From an uncultured Bacteroidales bacterium (GTDB taxonomy: Bacteria > Bacteroidota > Bacteroidia > Bacteroidales > UBA932), in the NCBI GenBank assembly GCA_900546395.1, contig URDD01000022.1, positions 1-33,252 of the forward strand: a DNA stretch of 33,252 nucleotides, given 5' to 3'. A model generated the notes under the pieces. That model saw only the letters and a program-made list of their open reading frames with translations. It searched no databases and was not told the DNA's origin. Within the stretch, counting starts at the first letter, position 1. Each line of letters begins with the position of its first letter. Positions 15,547-24,622 of the stretch are shown in pieces. Both the position numbers and the translations under genes were made by a program.

Positions 15547-17265
15547 TTATAAAGATTGTCCGCCGATAAATTCGCGCATTATTGAAGTAGGAGGTATTGC
15601 GGCAATTTCATCCGGTGAGAGTGCTATTATGTATTCCAGGAATTTCAGCAGTCTGACTGCTTCTGTGAAAGCCGGAGAAGTAGGCAATATCCTGCGCAGA
15701 AGCGGTTCTGCATAGTATTTCAGCATAGGGAGCTCGAAAATCAGTGCTGAGTTGAAAGCTGCGTCTGCATTTTCCTGGAACGGGAAGATATTGCGGTTTT
15801 CTCCGCGTCTGACACTGTGCCAGCGCATAATGGTGTCTTCCGGGGTTATACCCCTGACCCTGTTGTCACGTATGATCCTTCTGAGAAGCCTGTTATCGGA
15901 AGTGGATATGTTGTTGTCTTCATCAAGAGAAAGCGATGTGAGTGCAGAAGCATATACTCTGAATATCTTTGAATCATCCACAGCAGATGTCATTGCCGGA
16001 TTCAGGGCGTGGATGCCTTCCATTATCAGAATATCGTTTTCTTTAAGCTGCATATAGTTGCCTTCGAAGTGTCTTCTTCCTTCCTTGAAGTCAAATCTCG
16101 GGATTTCCACTTCTTTTCCTGCAAGAAGGTCATTGAGCTGTTCATTAAGCAGCTTAAGGTCCATAGCCTCAAGAGCCTCAAAATCGTAGTCCCCGTTTTC
16201 ATCGCGAGGGGTGTCTTCCCTGTTGACGAAGTAGTTGTCCAACTCTATGACTTTGGGATTTAGTCCCAGTACTTTGCATTGTATGGCAAGTCGTTTGGAT
16301 GAAGATGTCTTGCCGCTGCTGGACGGTCCGGCTATGAATATTATCTTTACTCTTCCGCGCTGGAGATTGATCTGGTCAGCTATTTCCGCGTATTTTCTTT
16401 CGTGTAGGGCTTCGGCAATATTGATGAGGTCTATTGCCCGGCCTGAAGAAACAGCCCTGTTGAGTGTTCCTACTCCCTTGACTCCCATTATTGCACACCA
16501 GTCTGAGTTTTCCTTCAGTGTAGCTGCTATTTTTGATTGTCTTTTCATCGGCATTACCTTGTCGGCATTGCCTTCCATAGGGTATTGCAGACAGAAACCG
16601 TTGTTGAATCCCATTACGTCAAACACTTTGAGACAGCCCGTCGAACTTACAAGAGGTCCGTAGAACGTGTCGGCTTCACCATTGAGGAAATAGACGCTGT
16701 AAGTGTATTGCCCCAAAGACCTCAGCAGTCTTGCCTTGTCCTTCTGGCTGTTGGCAAGGAAAAGCTTTTCGGCATCTTCGAATGTCATTTTTGTCTTGTG
16801 GAAAGGCCGGTTGCTGTCTATTATTTCCTGCATTTTTGCTTTAAGCAACTCTAATTCTGCATCAGTTATGAAATATGTCATAGGACGGCCGTCTTCCTTG
16901 TCTTCTTTTTCGTGTATTTCACAATAAAGACCGCTCGGAAGCGAATATTCAATCGCCAGAATTTTGTCCGGATAAAGTTCTTTGACGGCATTTCTCAGCA
17001 CGAAGCAGAGGGAGCGGACGTAGCTGCGGCGCCCGTCAGGGTGGTCATAACCTATAAATCTGATGGTGTGTGGCATCTCTATCTTGAACTCAAGCTCCTT
17101 AAGCATATTATCTACAAGAGCGGCAAGGACTTGAAGTTCTGCGCCAGACTTTTCGTTCTGTATGGTCTTGCAAATCTTATCGGAAAGACTTTTCAAATCA
17201 GACCCTTTGGGAACAATGTGATATGTTCCGTCATTTTCACAGTAAATGCGTACAGTGTTATCCAT
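15547..17265 (-). CDS. Nucleoside kinase: ThrRS-like N-terminal region fused to a uridine-kinase domain
   Basis: A 572-residue cytoplasmic protein. Residues 1-60 have TGS-like character and about 60-270 look like the threonyl-tRNA-synthetase editing/second additional domain region. Residues about 300-520 are a phosphoribulokinase/uridine-kinase P-loop domain: Walker A GPSSSGKTSSSKR (313-325), LDNYF, and ILIMEGIHALNP as the Walker B-like strand. This composite is a recognised Bacteroidetes and Firmicutes nucleoside kinase family; it probably phosphorylates uridine or cytidine, but the real substrate is untested. It starts 79 bases after the uvrA stop in the same direction. No clear terminator follows; the inverted repeat at 15454-15505 may act in its place. 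Confidence 0.85.
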   Translation of the reverse strand: MDNTVRIYCENDGTYHIVPKGSDLKSLSDKICKTIQNEKSGAELQVLAALVDNMLKELEFKIEMPHTIRFIGYDHPDGRRSYVRSLCFVLRNAVKELYPDKILAIEYSLPSGLYCEIHEKEDKEDGRPMTYFITDAELELLKAKMQEIIDSNRPFHKTKMTFEDAEKLFLANSQKDKARLLRSLGQYTYSVYFLNGEADTFYGPLVSSTGCLKVFDVMGFNNGFCLQYPMEGNADKVMPMKRQSKIAATLKENSDWCAIMGVKGVGTLNRAVSSGRAIDLINIAEALHERKYAEIADQINLQRGRVKIIFIAGPSSSGKTSSSKRLAIQCKVLGLNPKVIELDNYFVNREDTPRDENGDYDFEALEAMDLKLLNEQLNDLLAGKEVEIPRFDFKEGRRHFEGNYMQLKENDILIMEGIHALNPAMTSAVDDSKIFRVYASALTSLSLDEDNNISTSDNRLLRRIIRDNRVRGITPEDTIMRWHSVRRGENRNIFPFQENADAAFNSALIFELPMLKYYAEPLLRRILPTSPAFTEAVRLLKFLEYIIALSPDEIAAIPPTSIMREFIGGQSL

Positions 17266-17344
17266 AATATCGTTTTTTATGCGGTTTAATAAGCTGGTAG
17301 AAAAACACCAGACAGCTTATTCACAGGAGAACATATCATTCAAA

Positions 17345-20233
17345 TCACAGGCCAAGAACTTCTTTCAGGAAAGGTCCGGTTACGGAAGACTTGTCGTAAG
17401 CAAGTTCTTCAGGCGTGCCTTGTGCCACAATCCGGCCTCCTGCCTTGCCGCCTTCCGGTCCCATATCGAAAATGTAGTCTGCTGATTTGAGGACATCCAG
17501 GTTATGTTCGATTACGATTACACTGTTGCCCTGCTCTACCAGTTGCTGAAGAACGCTCAGGAGTACTTTTATGTCTTCAGAATGCAGGCCGGTTGTGGGT
17601 TCATCCAGAATGTAGAGGGTGCTTCCTGTTCCTCTTCTTGCCAGCTCGGCAGCCAGTTTCATCCTCTGGCTTTCGCCCCCTGACAAGGTTACGGCCGACT
17701 GACCTAATCTGATATATCCCAGTCCGACATCGACAAGGGCTTTCAGCTTTTGTGCGATAGGAGGAATGTTGCTGAAAAATGTGTAAGCTTCACTGATTGA
17801 CATCTCTAAGACATCATTGATATTCTTGCCCTTGTATTTAACAGCCAGTGTATCCTCTTTGTATCTGCGCCCGCGGCATTCCTTGCAGACTACGTTTACT
17901 GATGGCAGGAAGTTCATTTCAATGACTTTGATACCGGCTCCCTTGCATTCCTCGCAGCGTCCTCCTGGAACGTTGAAAGAAAAGCGTCCTGCCTTGAATC
18001 CCCTTACTTTTGCATCCGGAGTGGATTCGAAAAGTAATCTTATATCGTTGAATACCCCTGTGAAAGTGGCAGGATTGCTGCGCGGTGTCCTTCCTATGGG
18101 AGCCTGATCGATTTCTATCAGTTTGTCGATATTTTCCACTCCCAGTATTTCGTCGTAAGGAAGCGGCTGCATTTTGGCATTGTAGAACTTGTTTTTCAGA
18201 ATAGGCATCAGGGTATCGTTGATGAGGGAAGATTTTCCGCTTCCGCTCACTCCGCTTATACCTATAAAAATACCGAGCGGTATGTCTATGTCTATGTTTT
18301 TAAGATTGTTGCCTCTGGCACCTCTGATTCCTATGCTGGTTCCGTTTCCTTTTCTGCGGGTTTGAGGTATTTCTATGCTTCGTTTGCCTGTAAGGTAGTC
18401 AAGTGTGACAGATTCTCCGATTATATAATGCGGGTCTGATGCGGGCCATTCCGGACTGCCATTTGCATTATCCTGTGTTGCAGACTGTTTGTCTGTCAGG
18501 TCGATTCCATTGTTAGAGTATGGGATGCCGTCGGCCGGGTGTTGTATGGGCAGGACTGCGAGAGGGGCGGAAAGGCAGATACGTCCGCCTGATTCTCCTG
18601 CACCGGGCCCTACATCTATGAGCCAGTCTGCAGAAAGCATTGTTTCCGTATCGTGTTCCACTACCATCACTGAATTGCCTTCGTCACGGAGTTTTTTAAG
18701 GGAAGAAATCAGCTTCCTGTTGTCCCTCTGGTGAAGACCGATACTCGGCTCGTCCAGAATGTAAAGTACGTTTACCAGTTTTGAGCCTATCTGTGTGGCA
18801 AGACGGATTCTCTGGCTTTCACCACCGGATAGAGAGGCTGTAGCTCTGTCAAGAGACAGGTACTCAAGCCCTACATCCAGAAGAAATGATGTTCTTTCGC
18901 GGAGCTCTTTGAGAATGTCTCTTGCGATGGCGTTTTCACGTGCCGATAATTTTGCTTCCAGTGAGTCAAGCCAGTTTTTCAGGTCTGATATTTCCATTGA
19001 TGATACTTCGGATATGCATTTGCCGTCTATCTTGAAGTATGTCGTTTCACGGTTTAGCCTGGTGCCGTTGCAGACTGGGCACACGATTTTGTCGGATATG
19101 TCATCTGTTATGCCCGGGAATGCAACCATTTCCGATGATGCGCCTTCTCCTACTCTGAACAGTTCGTCCGATCCGAAGATCAAGAGGGAAATTATCTCTT
19201 CAGGGATAGCATCTATAGGGTCGTAAAGAGAGAAGTCATACTTTCTTGCTATAGACCGTATGATGTCGAATTTCTTTGTCTCGCGGACTTTTCCAAGCGG
19301 GACGATTCCGCCTTCGGCTATGGACTTGCTTCTGTCCGGAATGATGCTTTCAATATTGACATCTACTATCATTCCCAGTCCTTTGCAGTGGGGACAGTAG
19401 CCCTGCGGAGAGTTGAATGAGAATGAATGAGGGGCCGGTTCGGCCAGTGAAAGACCTGTGTCGGGGCATACCAGGTGCTTTGAGAAATGGCTCAGTTCGC
19501 CTGTCTCCATATCCAAGATAGCAAGTGAACCTTTCCCGTAGTTGAGGGCTGATGATACTGAGTCGCGGATTCGTTTTTCGTCATCACCGGTCGGCTTGAG
19601 CTTGTCTATGACGAGTTCGATAAAGTGAGGCTTGTATCTGTCCAGCTGGGTCACTTCCTGGAGATCTGTCAGTTGAGAGTCTATACGGACTTGTGAGTAG
19701 CCGCGTTTGCGGAGCTGGTCGAAGAGTTCCTTGTAGTGGCCTTTCCGGCCTTTTACCAGAGGAGCCAGGAGGAGGCATTTCCGTCCGCGGTAGTTTTTTG
19801 TAATCAGGTCAATGATCTGACGGTCTGTGTAACGGACCATCTCCCTGCCGGTGGCAGGGGAGTAGGCTCTTGATGCCTTGGCATACAAGAGCCTGAGGAA
19901 ATCATAGATTTCCGTTATGGTCCCCACAGTAGAACGCGGATTGTTCCCTGTAGTTTTCTGTTCTATGGCAATTATGGGGCTCAGTCCTGTAATACTTTCT
20001 ACCTCAGGCTTTTCCAGTATGCCCATAAACTGCTTTGCGTAAGTGGATAGAGTGTCCATGTAGCGTCTCTGTCCCTCAGCATAGACAGTATCGAAGGCCA
20101 GAGATGATTTCCCGCTTCCGCTAAGACCTGTCACTACCACGAATCTGTCACGTGGTATGGAAAGAGAGACTCCTTTCAGGTTGTGAGCTCTCGCCCCTGT
20201 AATTTCTATGTATTCCTGCTCCTTATTGTCCAT
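17345..20233 (-). CDS. uvrA: Excinuclease ABC subunit A (UvrA)
   Basis: A 962-residue UvrA, the damage-recognition ATPase of nucleotide excision repair. ABC module I: Walker A GLSGSGKS (36-43), signature LSGGESQR (468-475), Walker B YILDEPSIGLH. Module II: Walker A GVSGSGKS (661-668), signature LSGGESQR (850-857), YILDEPTTGLH. Zinc modules: Cys385/Cys388, and Cys760/Cys763 with Cys783/Cys786 are intact. In the first module the expected CxxC is CPDT (Cys256, Thr259) with Cys280/Cys283, so one zinc ligand is missing. A poorly conserved insert at about 556-600 precedes the second ATPase half. It lies between the MBL hydrolase gene (68 bases upstream) and the nucleoside kinase gene, all in one direction. 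Confidence 0.97.
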   Translation of the reverse strand: MDNKEQEYIEITGARAHNLKGVSLSIPRDRFVVVTGLSGSGKSSLAFDTVYAEGQRRYMDTLSTYAKQFMGILEKPEVESITGLSPIIAIEQKTTGNNPRSTVGTITEIYDFLRLLYAKASRAYSPATGREMVRYTDRQIIDLITKNYRGRKCLLLAPLVKGRKGHYKELFDQLRKRGYSQVRIDSQLTDLQEVTQLDRYKPHFIELVIDKLKPTGDDEKRIRDSVSSALNYGKGSLAILDMETGELSHFSKHLVCPDTGLSLAEPAPHSFSFNSPQGYCPHCKGLGMIVDVNIESIIPDRSKSIAEGGIVPLGKVRETKKFDIIRSIARKYDFSLYDPIDAIPEEIISLLIFGSDELFRVGEGASSEMVAFPGITDDISDKIVCPVCNGTRLNRETTYFKIDGKCISEVSSMEISDLKNWLDSLEAKLSARENAIARDILKELRERTSFLLDVGLEYLSLDRATASLSGGESQRIRLATQIGSKLVNVLYILDEPSIGLHQRDNRKLISSLKKLRDEGNSVMVVEHDTETMLSADWLIDVGPGAGESGGRICLSAPLAVLPIQHPADGIPYSNNGIDLTDKQSATQDNANGSPEWPASDPHYIIGESVTLDYLTGKRSIEIPQTRRKGNGTSIGIRGARGNNLKNIDIDIPLGIFIGISGVSGSGKSSLINDTLMPILKNKFYNAKMQPLPYDEILGVENIDKLIEIDQAPIGRTPRSNPATFTGVFNDIRLLFESTPDAKVRGFKAGRFSFNVPGGRCEECKGAGIKVIEMNFLPSVNVVCKECRGRRYKEDTLAVKYKGKNINDVLEMSISEAYTFFSNIPPIAQKLKALVDVGLGYIRLGQSAVTLSGGESQRMKLAAELARRGTGSTLYILDEPTTGLHSEDIKVLLSVLQQLVEQGNSVIVIEHNLDVLKSADYIFDMGPEGGKAGGRIVAQGTPEELAYDKSSVTGPFLKEVLGL

Positions 20234-20301
20234 TGAGTGAATGATTGTTTGATTGGTCTCTTCCTTTTTATGCGTTGTTTCTGCGTATGGTGTGCAGGAA
20301 C

Positions 20302-20979
20302 TTATTCCTGTTCTCCATCCTCCGGCACGGGAAGATTGAATGGTTGCAGGAAAGGATTCTTGGTGCGCTCGTCTGCAATGCTCGTCTGCGGTCCGTGTCC
20401 GGGTATGACAGCTATGTCTCCGTCCAGCGGCATCAGTTTCTGGAAAATGCTTTCCATGAGTTTGTCATAATCTCCGAGAGGATGGTCAGTCCTGCCTATG
20501 CTGCCTGCAAACAAGGTATCGCCGCTGAAAAGCACTTTGTCTGCCTCGTCAAGGAAGCACACTCCTCCGGGAGTATGTCCAGGGGTGGAAAGTACCTTTA
20601 ATTCAGAGTGGCCGACAGTGATAGTGTCTCCGTCTTTAATGTCTGTCGTAGCGACATCCGTATCAGGTGTGTCAAATCCGAACATCTTGCAGAAGTAGTC
20701 GCAGCTCTCCAGGATATCTTTCTCGGCAGGGTCCATGAAAACAGGTATTCCATACATTCCGGCGCACTCTTTAAGTCCGAATATATGGTCGAAATGTCCG
20801 TGAGTCAGAAGTATTTTTACCGGTTTGAGGCCGTTGTCACGGATAAATCTGTCCAGGCTGTCACGCTCGCTTGCCTTATTGAATCCGGGGTCTATTATAG
20901 CGCACTCTTTAGTCTCGTCCCAGATTACGCTGCAGCACTCCTGCAGCTCGTTAAAATGAAAAGTCTTTATGTTCAGCAT
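20302..20979 (-). CDS. MBL-fold metallo-hydrolase (glyoxalase II-like)
   Basis: A 225-residue cytoplasmic protein of the metallo-beta-lactamase fold. The metal motif is LLTHGHFDHIFG (HxHxDH); further ligands lie in LSTPGHTPGGVCF (His), FSGDTLFAGSIGRTD (Asp) and VIPGHGPQT (His). This arrangement matches YcbL/GloB-like hydrolases, which cleave thioesters such as S-lactoylglutathione; the physiological substrate in this phylum is unclear. The ATG at 20979 (MLNIKTFHFNELQECC) is chosen over an upstream start at 21039, because the promoter boxes at 21006-21037 would fall inside the longer form. First gene of a likely operon with uvrA and the nucleoside kinase. Confidence 0.9.
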   Translation of the reverse strand: MLNIKTFHFNELQECCSVIWDETKECAIIDPGFNKASERDSLDRFIRDNGLKPVKILLTHGHFDHIFGLKECAGMYGIPVFMDPAEKDILESCDYFCKMFGFDTPDTDVATTDIKDGDTITVGHSELKVLSTPGHTPGGVCFLDEADKVLFSGDTLFAGSIGRTDHPLGDYDKLMESIFQKLMPLDGDIAVIPGHGPQTSIADERTKNPFLQPFNLPVPEDGEQE

Positions 20980-21005
20980 ATATTCTCTTTCTAAAAAATC
21001 AATCT

Positions 21006-21037
21006 CAAAATTACCGTATAAAATTGAAAACGGCAAC
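21006..21037 (-). promoter_or_regulatory. Promoter of the MBL-uvrA-kinase operon
   Basis: On the minus strand GTTG (21037-21034), a 20-base spacer, and TAATTTTG (21013-21006): the -7 box is exact and the -33 box has one mismatch. Transcription would begin just upstream of the ATG at 20979. Confidence 0.6.
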
Positions 21038-21094
21038 ATTTATCTTTCCTGTCATCCCGAACCGCTCTCCCTGTCATACGCGGCAGCTTCCATC

Positions 21095-21126
21095 TTGTCC
21101 GGAAAAACAGGCCTTTCTCCGGACAA
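21095..21126. repeat. 8-bp inverted repeat between divergent promoters
   Basis: TTGTCCGG (21095-21102) and CCGGACAA (21119-21126) are perfect inverted copies with a 16-base spacer. The second arm ends 6 bases before the -33 box of the kinase promoter. It could be an operator for the downstream gene or for both divergent units. Confidence 0.4.
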
Positions 21127-21132
21127 AGGCAT

Positions 21133-21164
21133 ATTGTAACTTAAAATAAAAACAGTTAAATTTG
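21133..21164 (+). promoter_or_regulatory. Promoter of the deoxynucleoside kinase/acyl-CoA synthetase pair
   Basis: ATTG (21133-21136), a 20-base spacer, and TAAATTTG (21157-21164). The -7 box is an exact match and the -33 box has one mismatch. It gives a leader of about 25 bases before the ATG at 21195. Confidence 0.6.
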
Positions 21165-21194
21165 CTCGGATTAACCGTAAAATTTACAAACGAT

Positions 21195-21821
21195 ATGCAT
21201 ATAGCTATTGCCGGAAATATAGGCAGCGGCAAAACCACGCTTACCAAGATGCTTGCTGCTCACTATAATTGGACACCTAAATTCGAATCAGTTGACTATA
21301 ATCCCTATCTTGCTGACTTTTATGAAGATATGGAGAGGTGGTCGTTTAATCTCCAGATATATTTCCTTAACAAGAGGTTCAAGGATGTAGTGGATATATC
21401 GAAGAGCGGGGAAGCTATCATACAGGACAGGACCATTTATGAAGATGCTCGTATTTTCGCTCCAAACCTTCACTCAATGGGGCTTATGAGTACCCGTGAT
21501 TTTGAAAACTATTCAGACCTTTTCGATCTTATGATGTCTCTTGTGAATCCGCCGGATCTCCTCATATATCTCAAGTCTTCCATTCCTAATCTGATAAGCC
21601 AGATACAGAAGCGCGGCAGAGAATATGAGAAAAGTATCCGCATAGATTATATAACCGGCCTTAACGAGAGGTATGAAAACTGGATAGCATCATATAAGCA
21701 CCGTCTTCTGGTAATTGATGTAGATAATCTGAAGTTTGAAAACAGACCTGAAGATTTCCAGGTAGTTACAGATAAGATAGATGCTGAACTTTTCGGCCTT
21801 TTCCCTTCAGACAACCAGTAA
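21195..21821 (+). CDS. Deoxynucleoside kinase (dCK/dGK/dAK family)
   Basis: A 208-residue P-loop kinase. Walker A GNIGSGKTT (7-15), the substrate-site segment ERWSFNLQIYFLNKRF, the DR(S/T) motif as QDRTIYED, and a lid-like Arg-rich helix IQKRGREYEKSIR. Family role: phosphorylation of deoxynucleosides in the salvage pathway; base preference cannot be read from the sequence. The ATG at 21195 puts the P-loop at the usual distance from the N-terminus; an upstream alternative at 21162 lies inside the promoter. It is followed after 19 bases by the acyl-CoA synthetase gene, probably on the same transcript, although the two functions are not obviously linked. Confidence 0.9.
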   Translation: MHIAIAGNIGSGKTTLTKMLAAHYNWTPKFESVDYNPYLADFYEDMERWSFNLQIYFLNKRFKDVVDISKSGEAIIQDRTIYEDARIFAPNLHSMGLMSTRDFENYSDLFDLMMSLVNPPDLLIYLKSSIPNLISQIQKRGREYEKSIRIDYITGLNERYENWIASYKHRLLVIDVDNLKFENRPEDFQVVTDKIDAELFGLFPSDNQ

Positions 21822-21840
21822 AAACAAAAAGAACTTTAAT

Positions 21841-23751
21841 ATGACACAGAGACTGACAATCATACAGTTTGTCGATAAATATGTGGACAAATACTCCTCA
21901 AATGTCTTCCTTTGGGAGAAATGTGGAAAAGAATGGGTACCGACAACATACGAGCAGACCAGAAAAGAAGGGCGCAGAATAGGCGCCGGACTTATGTCTC
22001 TCGGCTTGCAGAAAGGGGAGAAAGTGGCTCTGCTTTCCGAAGGGCGCAACCTTTGGGTGACCGGAGAGCTCGGAATCCTTTATGCCGGAGCGGTGAATGT
22101 CCCGCTTTCCATCAAGCTGGAAGAGAGTAATGACCTGGTATTCAGAATCAGGCATTCTGATTCGAAATACGTTATGGTTTCAGGGCAGCAGCTTCCTAAA
22201 ATCAGGAAGATTCTCGGTGAACTGCCTATGGTTGAGAAAGTGATTGTCCTTGATGACCTTTCTGAATATAGGGACAATGAAATTCCGATTTCGAAAGTTA
22301 TGGAAGCTGGAGACGCATTCCTTGCAGAGCACGGTGACATGTTCCGTCAAAGGTATGAATCTGTAGGACCGGACGATTATGCCAATATCAGCTACACTTC
22401 CGGAACGACTGCGGATCCTAAAGGTATTCTGTTGACACACAGGAACTATACTGCAAATGTGGAGCAGGCTCAGTCTGTAATCGGAGTGGAGCAGAATGAC
22501 AGAATGCTCATCATTCTGCCTCTCGACCATTGCTTTGCACACGTCGCAGGTTTCTATACAATGATGTCATATGGAGCGTCAATCGGAACAGTACCTCCGG
22601 GACGTACGCCTATGGAGGCATTGAGGAACATTCCTATGAGTATCAAGGAACTGAAGCCTACTGTAATGCTTAGTGTCCCTGCGCTTGCCAAAAATTTCAA
22701 GAAAAATATCGAGGCCGGAGTAAAGGCTAAAGGTCCTAAAGTAGAGAAACTTTACAATACGGCCCTGAAGATGGCTATCGAGTACAATAAGGAAGGTTAC
22801 AATAAGGGCGGTTTTGCCCAGTTGTGGAAAAAACCTTTGCTGGCCCTGTTCGACAAACTGGTATTCAGCAGTGTACGTCAGGCTCTCGGAGGGGAGATGA
22901 AGTTCTTCGTAGGAGGTGGAGCTTTGCTTGATATTGACCTTCAGAGGTATTATTATGCCATAGGAATACCTATGTACCAGGGGTACGGTCTTTCGGAGGC
23001 TACTCCTATTATCTCTGCCAATGCCCCTGCAAAGCATATTCTCGGTTCGTCAGGATGTGTGGTCAAGCCGATGGATATAAAAATCTGCGATTCCGACGGA
23101 AAGGAACTTCCTTGCGGAGAAAAGGGAGAAATCGTCATCAGGGGAGAGAATGTGATGGCAGGATACTGGAAGAATCCGAAATCAACTGCGGAAACAGTAG
23201 TGGACGGATGGCTTCATACCGGAGATATGGGCTATATGAGGGACAAGGACTTCCTGTATGTTGTCGGTCGCTTCAAATCATTGCTTATAAGTGCTGACGG
23301 AGAGAAATACAGTCCGGAAGGGATTGAAGAGTCTCTTGTAGAGAACTCTAAATATATTGACCAGGTGGTTCTCCATAACAGCCAGGATCCTTATACCATT
23401 GCATTGCTTGTTCCTAACAAAGAGGCCTTGAAGTCTTATGTGAAGGAAACAGCTCCGGATGTTGCTGTTGATTCGGAAAAGGCGGCTGAGATGATGTTGT
23501 CAAAGATCCAGGATGAGATCAATTCATACAGAAAGGGCGGCAGGAATTTCGGGGCCTTTCCGGAAAGATGGCTTCCGGCTGCAATCTGTGTGCTTCCTGA
23601 GCCGTTTACTGAACAGAACCACATGGTGAACAGTACTATGAAGATTGTCCGCGGAAAGGTAGAGGCTGCGTATGCTGACAGGATGGCCTTTGCATATACT
23701 CCGGAGGGAAAGAATATTGTGAACCCTATGAATATGACATCATTAAAGTAA
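21841..23751 (+). CDS. Long-chain fatty acid-CoA ligase (AMP-binding)
   Basis: A 636-residue adenylate-forming enzyme. Conserved motifs: P-loop YTSGTTADPKGILLTHRNY, LPLDHCFAHVAGFY, GYGLSEATPIISAN, and the hinge region GWLHTGDMGYMRDKDFLYVVGRFKSLLISADGEKYSPEGIEE. It activates fatty acids to acyl-AMP and then acyl-CoA at the inner face of the membrane, for phospholipid synthesis or degradation. Length and motif spacing fit the FadD15-like long-chain group. The ATG at 21841 lies 19 bases after the kinase stop; a longer in-frame form would overlap the kinase. No terminator was seen before the nuclease gene. Confidence 0.93.
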   Translation: MTQRLTIIQFVDKYVDKYSSNVFLWEKCGKEWVPTTYEQTRKEGRRIGAGLMSLGLQKGEKVALLSEGRNLWVTGELGILYAGAVNVPLSIKLEESNDLVFRIRHSDSKYVMVSGQQLPKIRKILGELPMVEKVIVLDDLSEYRDNEIPISKVMEAGDAFLAEHGDMFRQRYESVGPDDYANISYTSGTTADPKGILLTHRNYTANVEQAQSVIGVEQNDRMLIILPLDHCFAHVAGFYTMMSYGASIGTVPPGRTPMEALRNIPMSIKELKPTVMLSVPALAKNFKKNIEAGVKAKGPKVEKLYNTALKMAIEYNKEGYNKGGFAQLWKKPLLALFDKLVFSSVRQALGGEMKFFVGGGALLDIDLQRYYYAIGIPMYQGYGLSEATPIISANAPAKHILGSSGCVVKPMDIKICDSDGKELPCGEKGEIVIRGENVMAGYWKNPKSTAETVVDGWLHTGDMGYMRDKDFLYVVGRFKSLLISADGEKYSPEGIEESLVENSKYIDQVVLHNSQDPYTIALLVPNKEALKSYVKETAPDVAVDSEKAAEMMLSKIQDEINSYRKGGRNFGAFPERWLPAAICVLPEPFTEQNHMVNSTMKIVRGKVEAAYADRMAFAYTPEGKNIVNPMNMTSLK

Positions 23752-23826
23752 GGGTCATAAGTAGGAAAACTGAAGAATACGGGGTGGAAGCCTTGAGTTG
23801 ATAATCCATTAAAATATACTAAAACT

Positions 23827-24609
23827 ATGAAACTGAAAAACGGACTTTTATTATTGGCACTTGTGCTTTCTGCTGTTGACATGTCTGCCTGGGGCAGGCT
23901 TGGTCACGATGCCATTGCCTATATCGCCGAGTGTAACCTGAGTGCCAGGGCAAAGAAGAATATCAGTCACTACCTTGACGGTAAGTCAATCGTGTATTAC
24001 TCATCCTGGATGGATGAGGTGAGGGAAACCCCAGAATATAAGTTTTCTACAAGGTGGCATTCTGCAGCCGTGGATGAGAACGGGGAGCCGTGTCTCGGCA
24101 GGGATGTCAAGCCAGAGGAATACAAAGGAGATGCCGTTCTGGAACTTATGAAGCTTATGGACCGGATGCAGAACTATAAGGAGCTTGATGACTCCACAGT
24201 GGCTGTGGGAATCAAGATGATAGTTCACCTTGTCGGGGATATGCATTGTCCCGGTCATGTCAAATATCCCGGGTTAAAAGGTTTCAAGGTGATATATGGC
24301 GGAAAGAAAGTCAGTTATCATTCAGTTTGGGATGATGGTCTGATCGGATCTGTCCACAGATGGAATTATATGGAGTATAACCACCAGCTTGGCAATCTTT
24401 CCAGGCAAGAAGCCAAGGCTATAGTAGCCGGAGATCCTGTTGAATGGGAAAGGGGCAATGCCAGGGATTGTAAGGTCATTTATGACTGGGCTTCGCCGGA
24501 TGTTACATTGGGAAAAGTTTTTAATAATCTTGGCAAGCCGTTGGCTGACAGTCAGATACAGAAGGCCGGGTATAGACTTGCAAAGGTTCTTGAAGATATT
24601 TTCGGCTAA
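23827..24609 (+). CDS. Secreted S1/P1-type zinc nuclease
   Basis: A 260-residue exported protein. Signal peptide 1-21, cleaved after MSA so that mature residue 1 is Trp22, which supplies a metal ligand in this family. All nine trinuclear-zinc ligands can be placed: Trp22, His27, Asp63, His78, His134, Asp138, His144, His165 and Asp169, with the spacings of P1 nuclease. Role: cleavage of single-stranded DNA/RNA and 3'-nucleotides in the periplasm or outside, probably for phosphate or nucleoside scavenging. The next gene, an AraC regulator, begins 13 bases after its stop, which suggests co-transcription. No own promoter was recognised in 23752-23826. Confidence 0.93.
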   Translation: MKLKNGLLLLALVLSAVDMSAWGRLGHDAIAYIAECNLSARAKKNISHYLDGKSIVYYSSWMDEVRETPEYKFSTRWHSAAVDENGEPCLGRDVKPEEYKGDAVLELMKLMDRMQNYKELDDSTVAVGIKMIVHLVGDMHCPGHVKYPGLKGFKVIYGGKKVSYHSVWDDGLIGSVHRWNYMEYNHQLGNLSRQEAKAIVAGDPVEWERGNARDCKVIYDWASPDVTLGKVFNNLGKPLADSQIQKAGYRLAKVLEDIFG

Positions 24610-24622
24610 TTAAGGTCAATGT

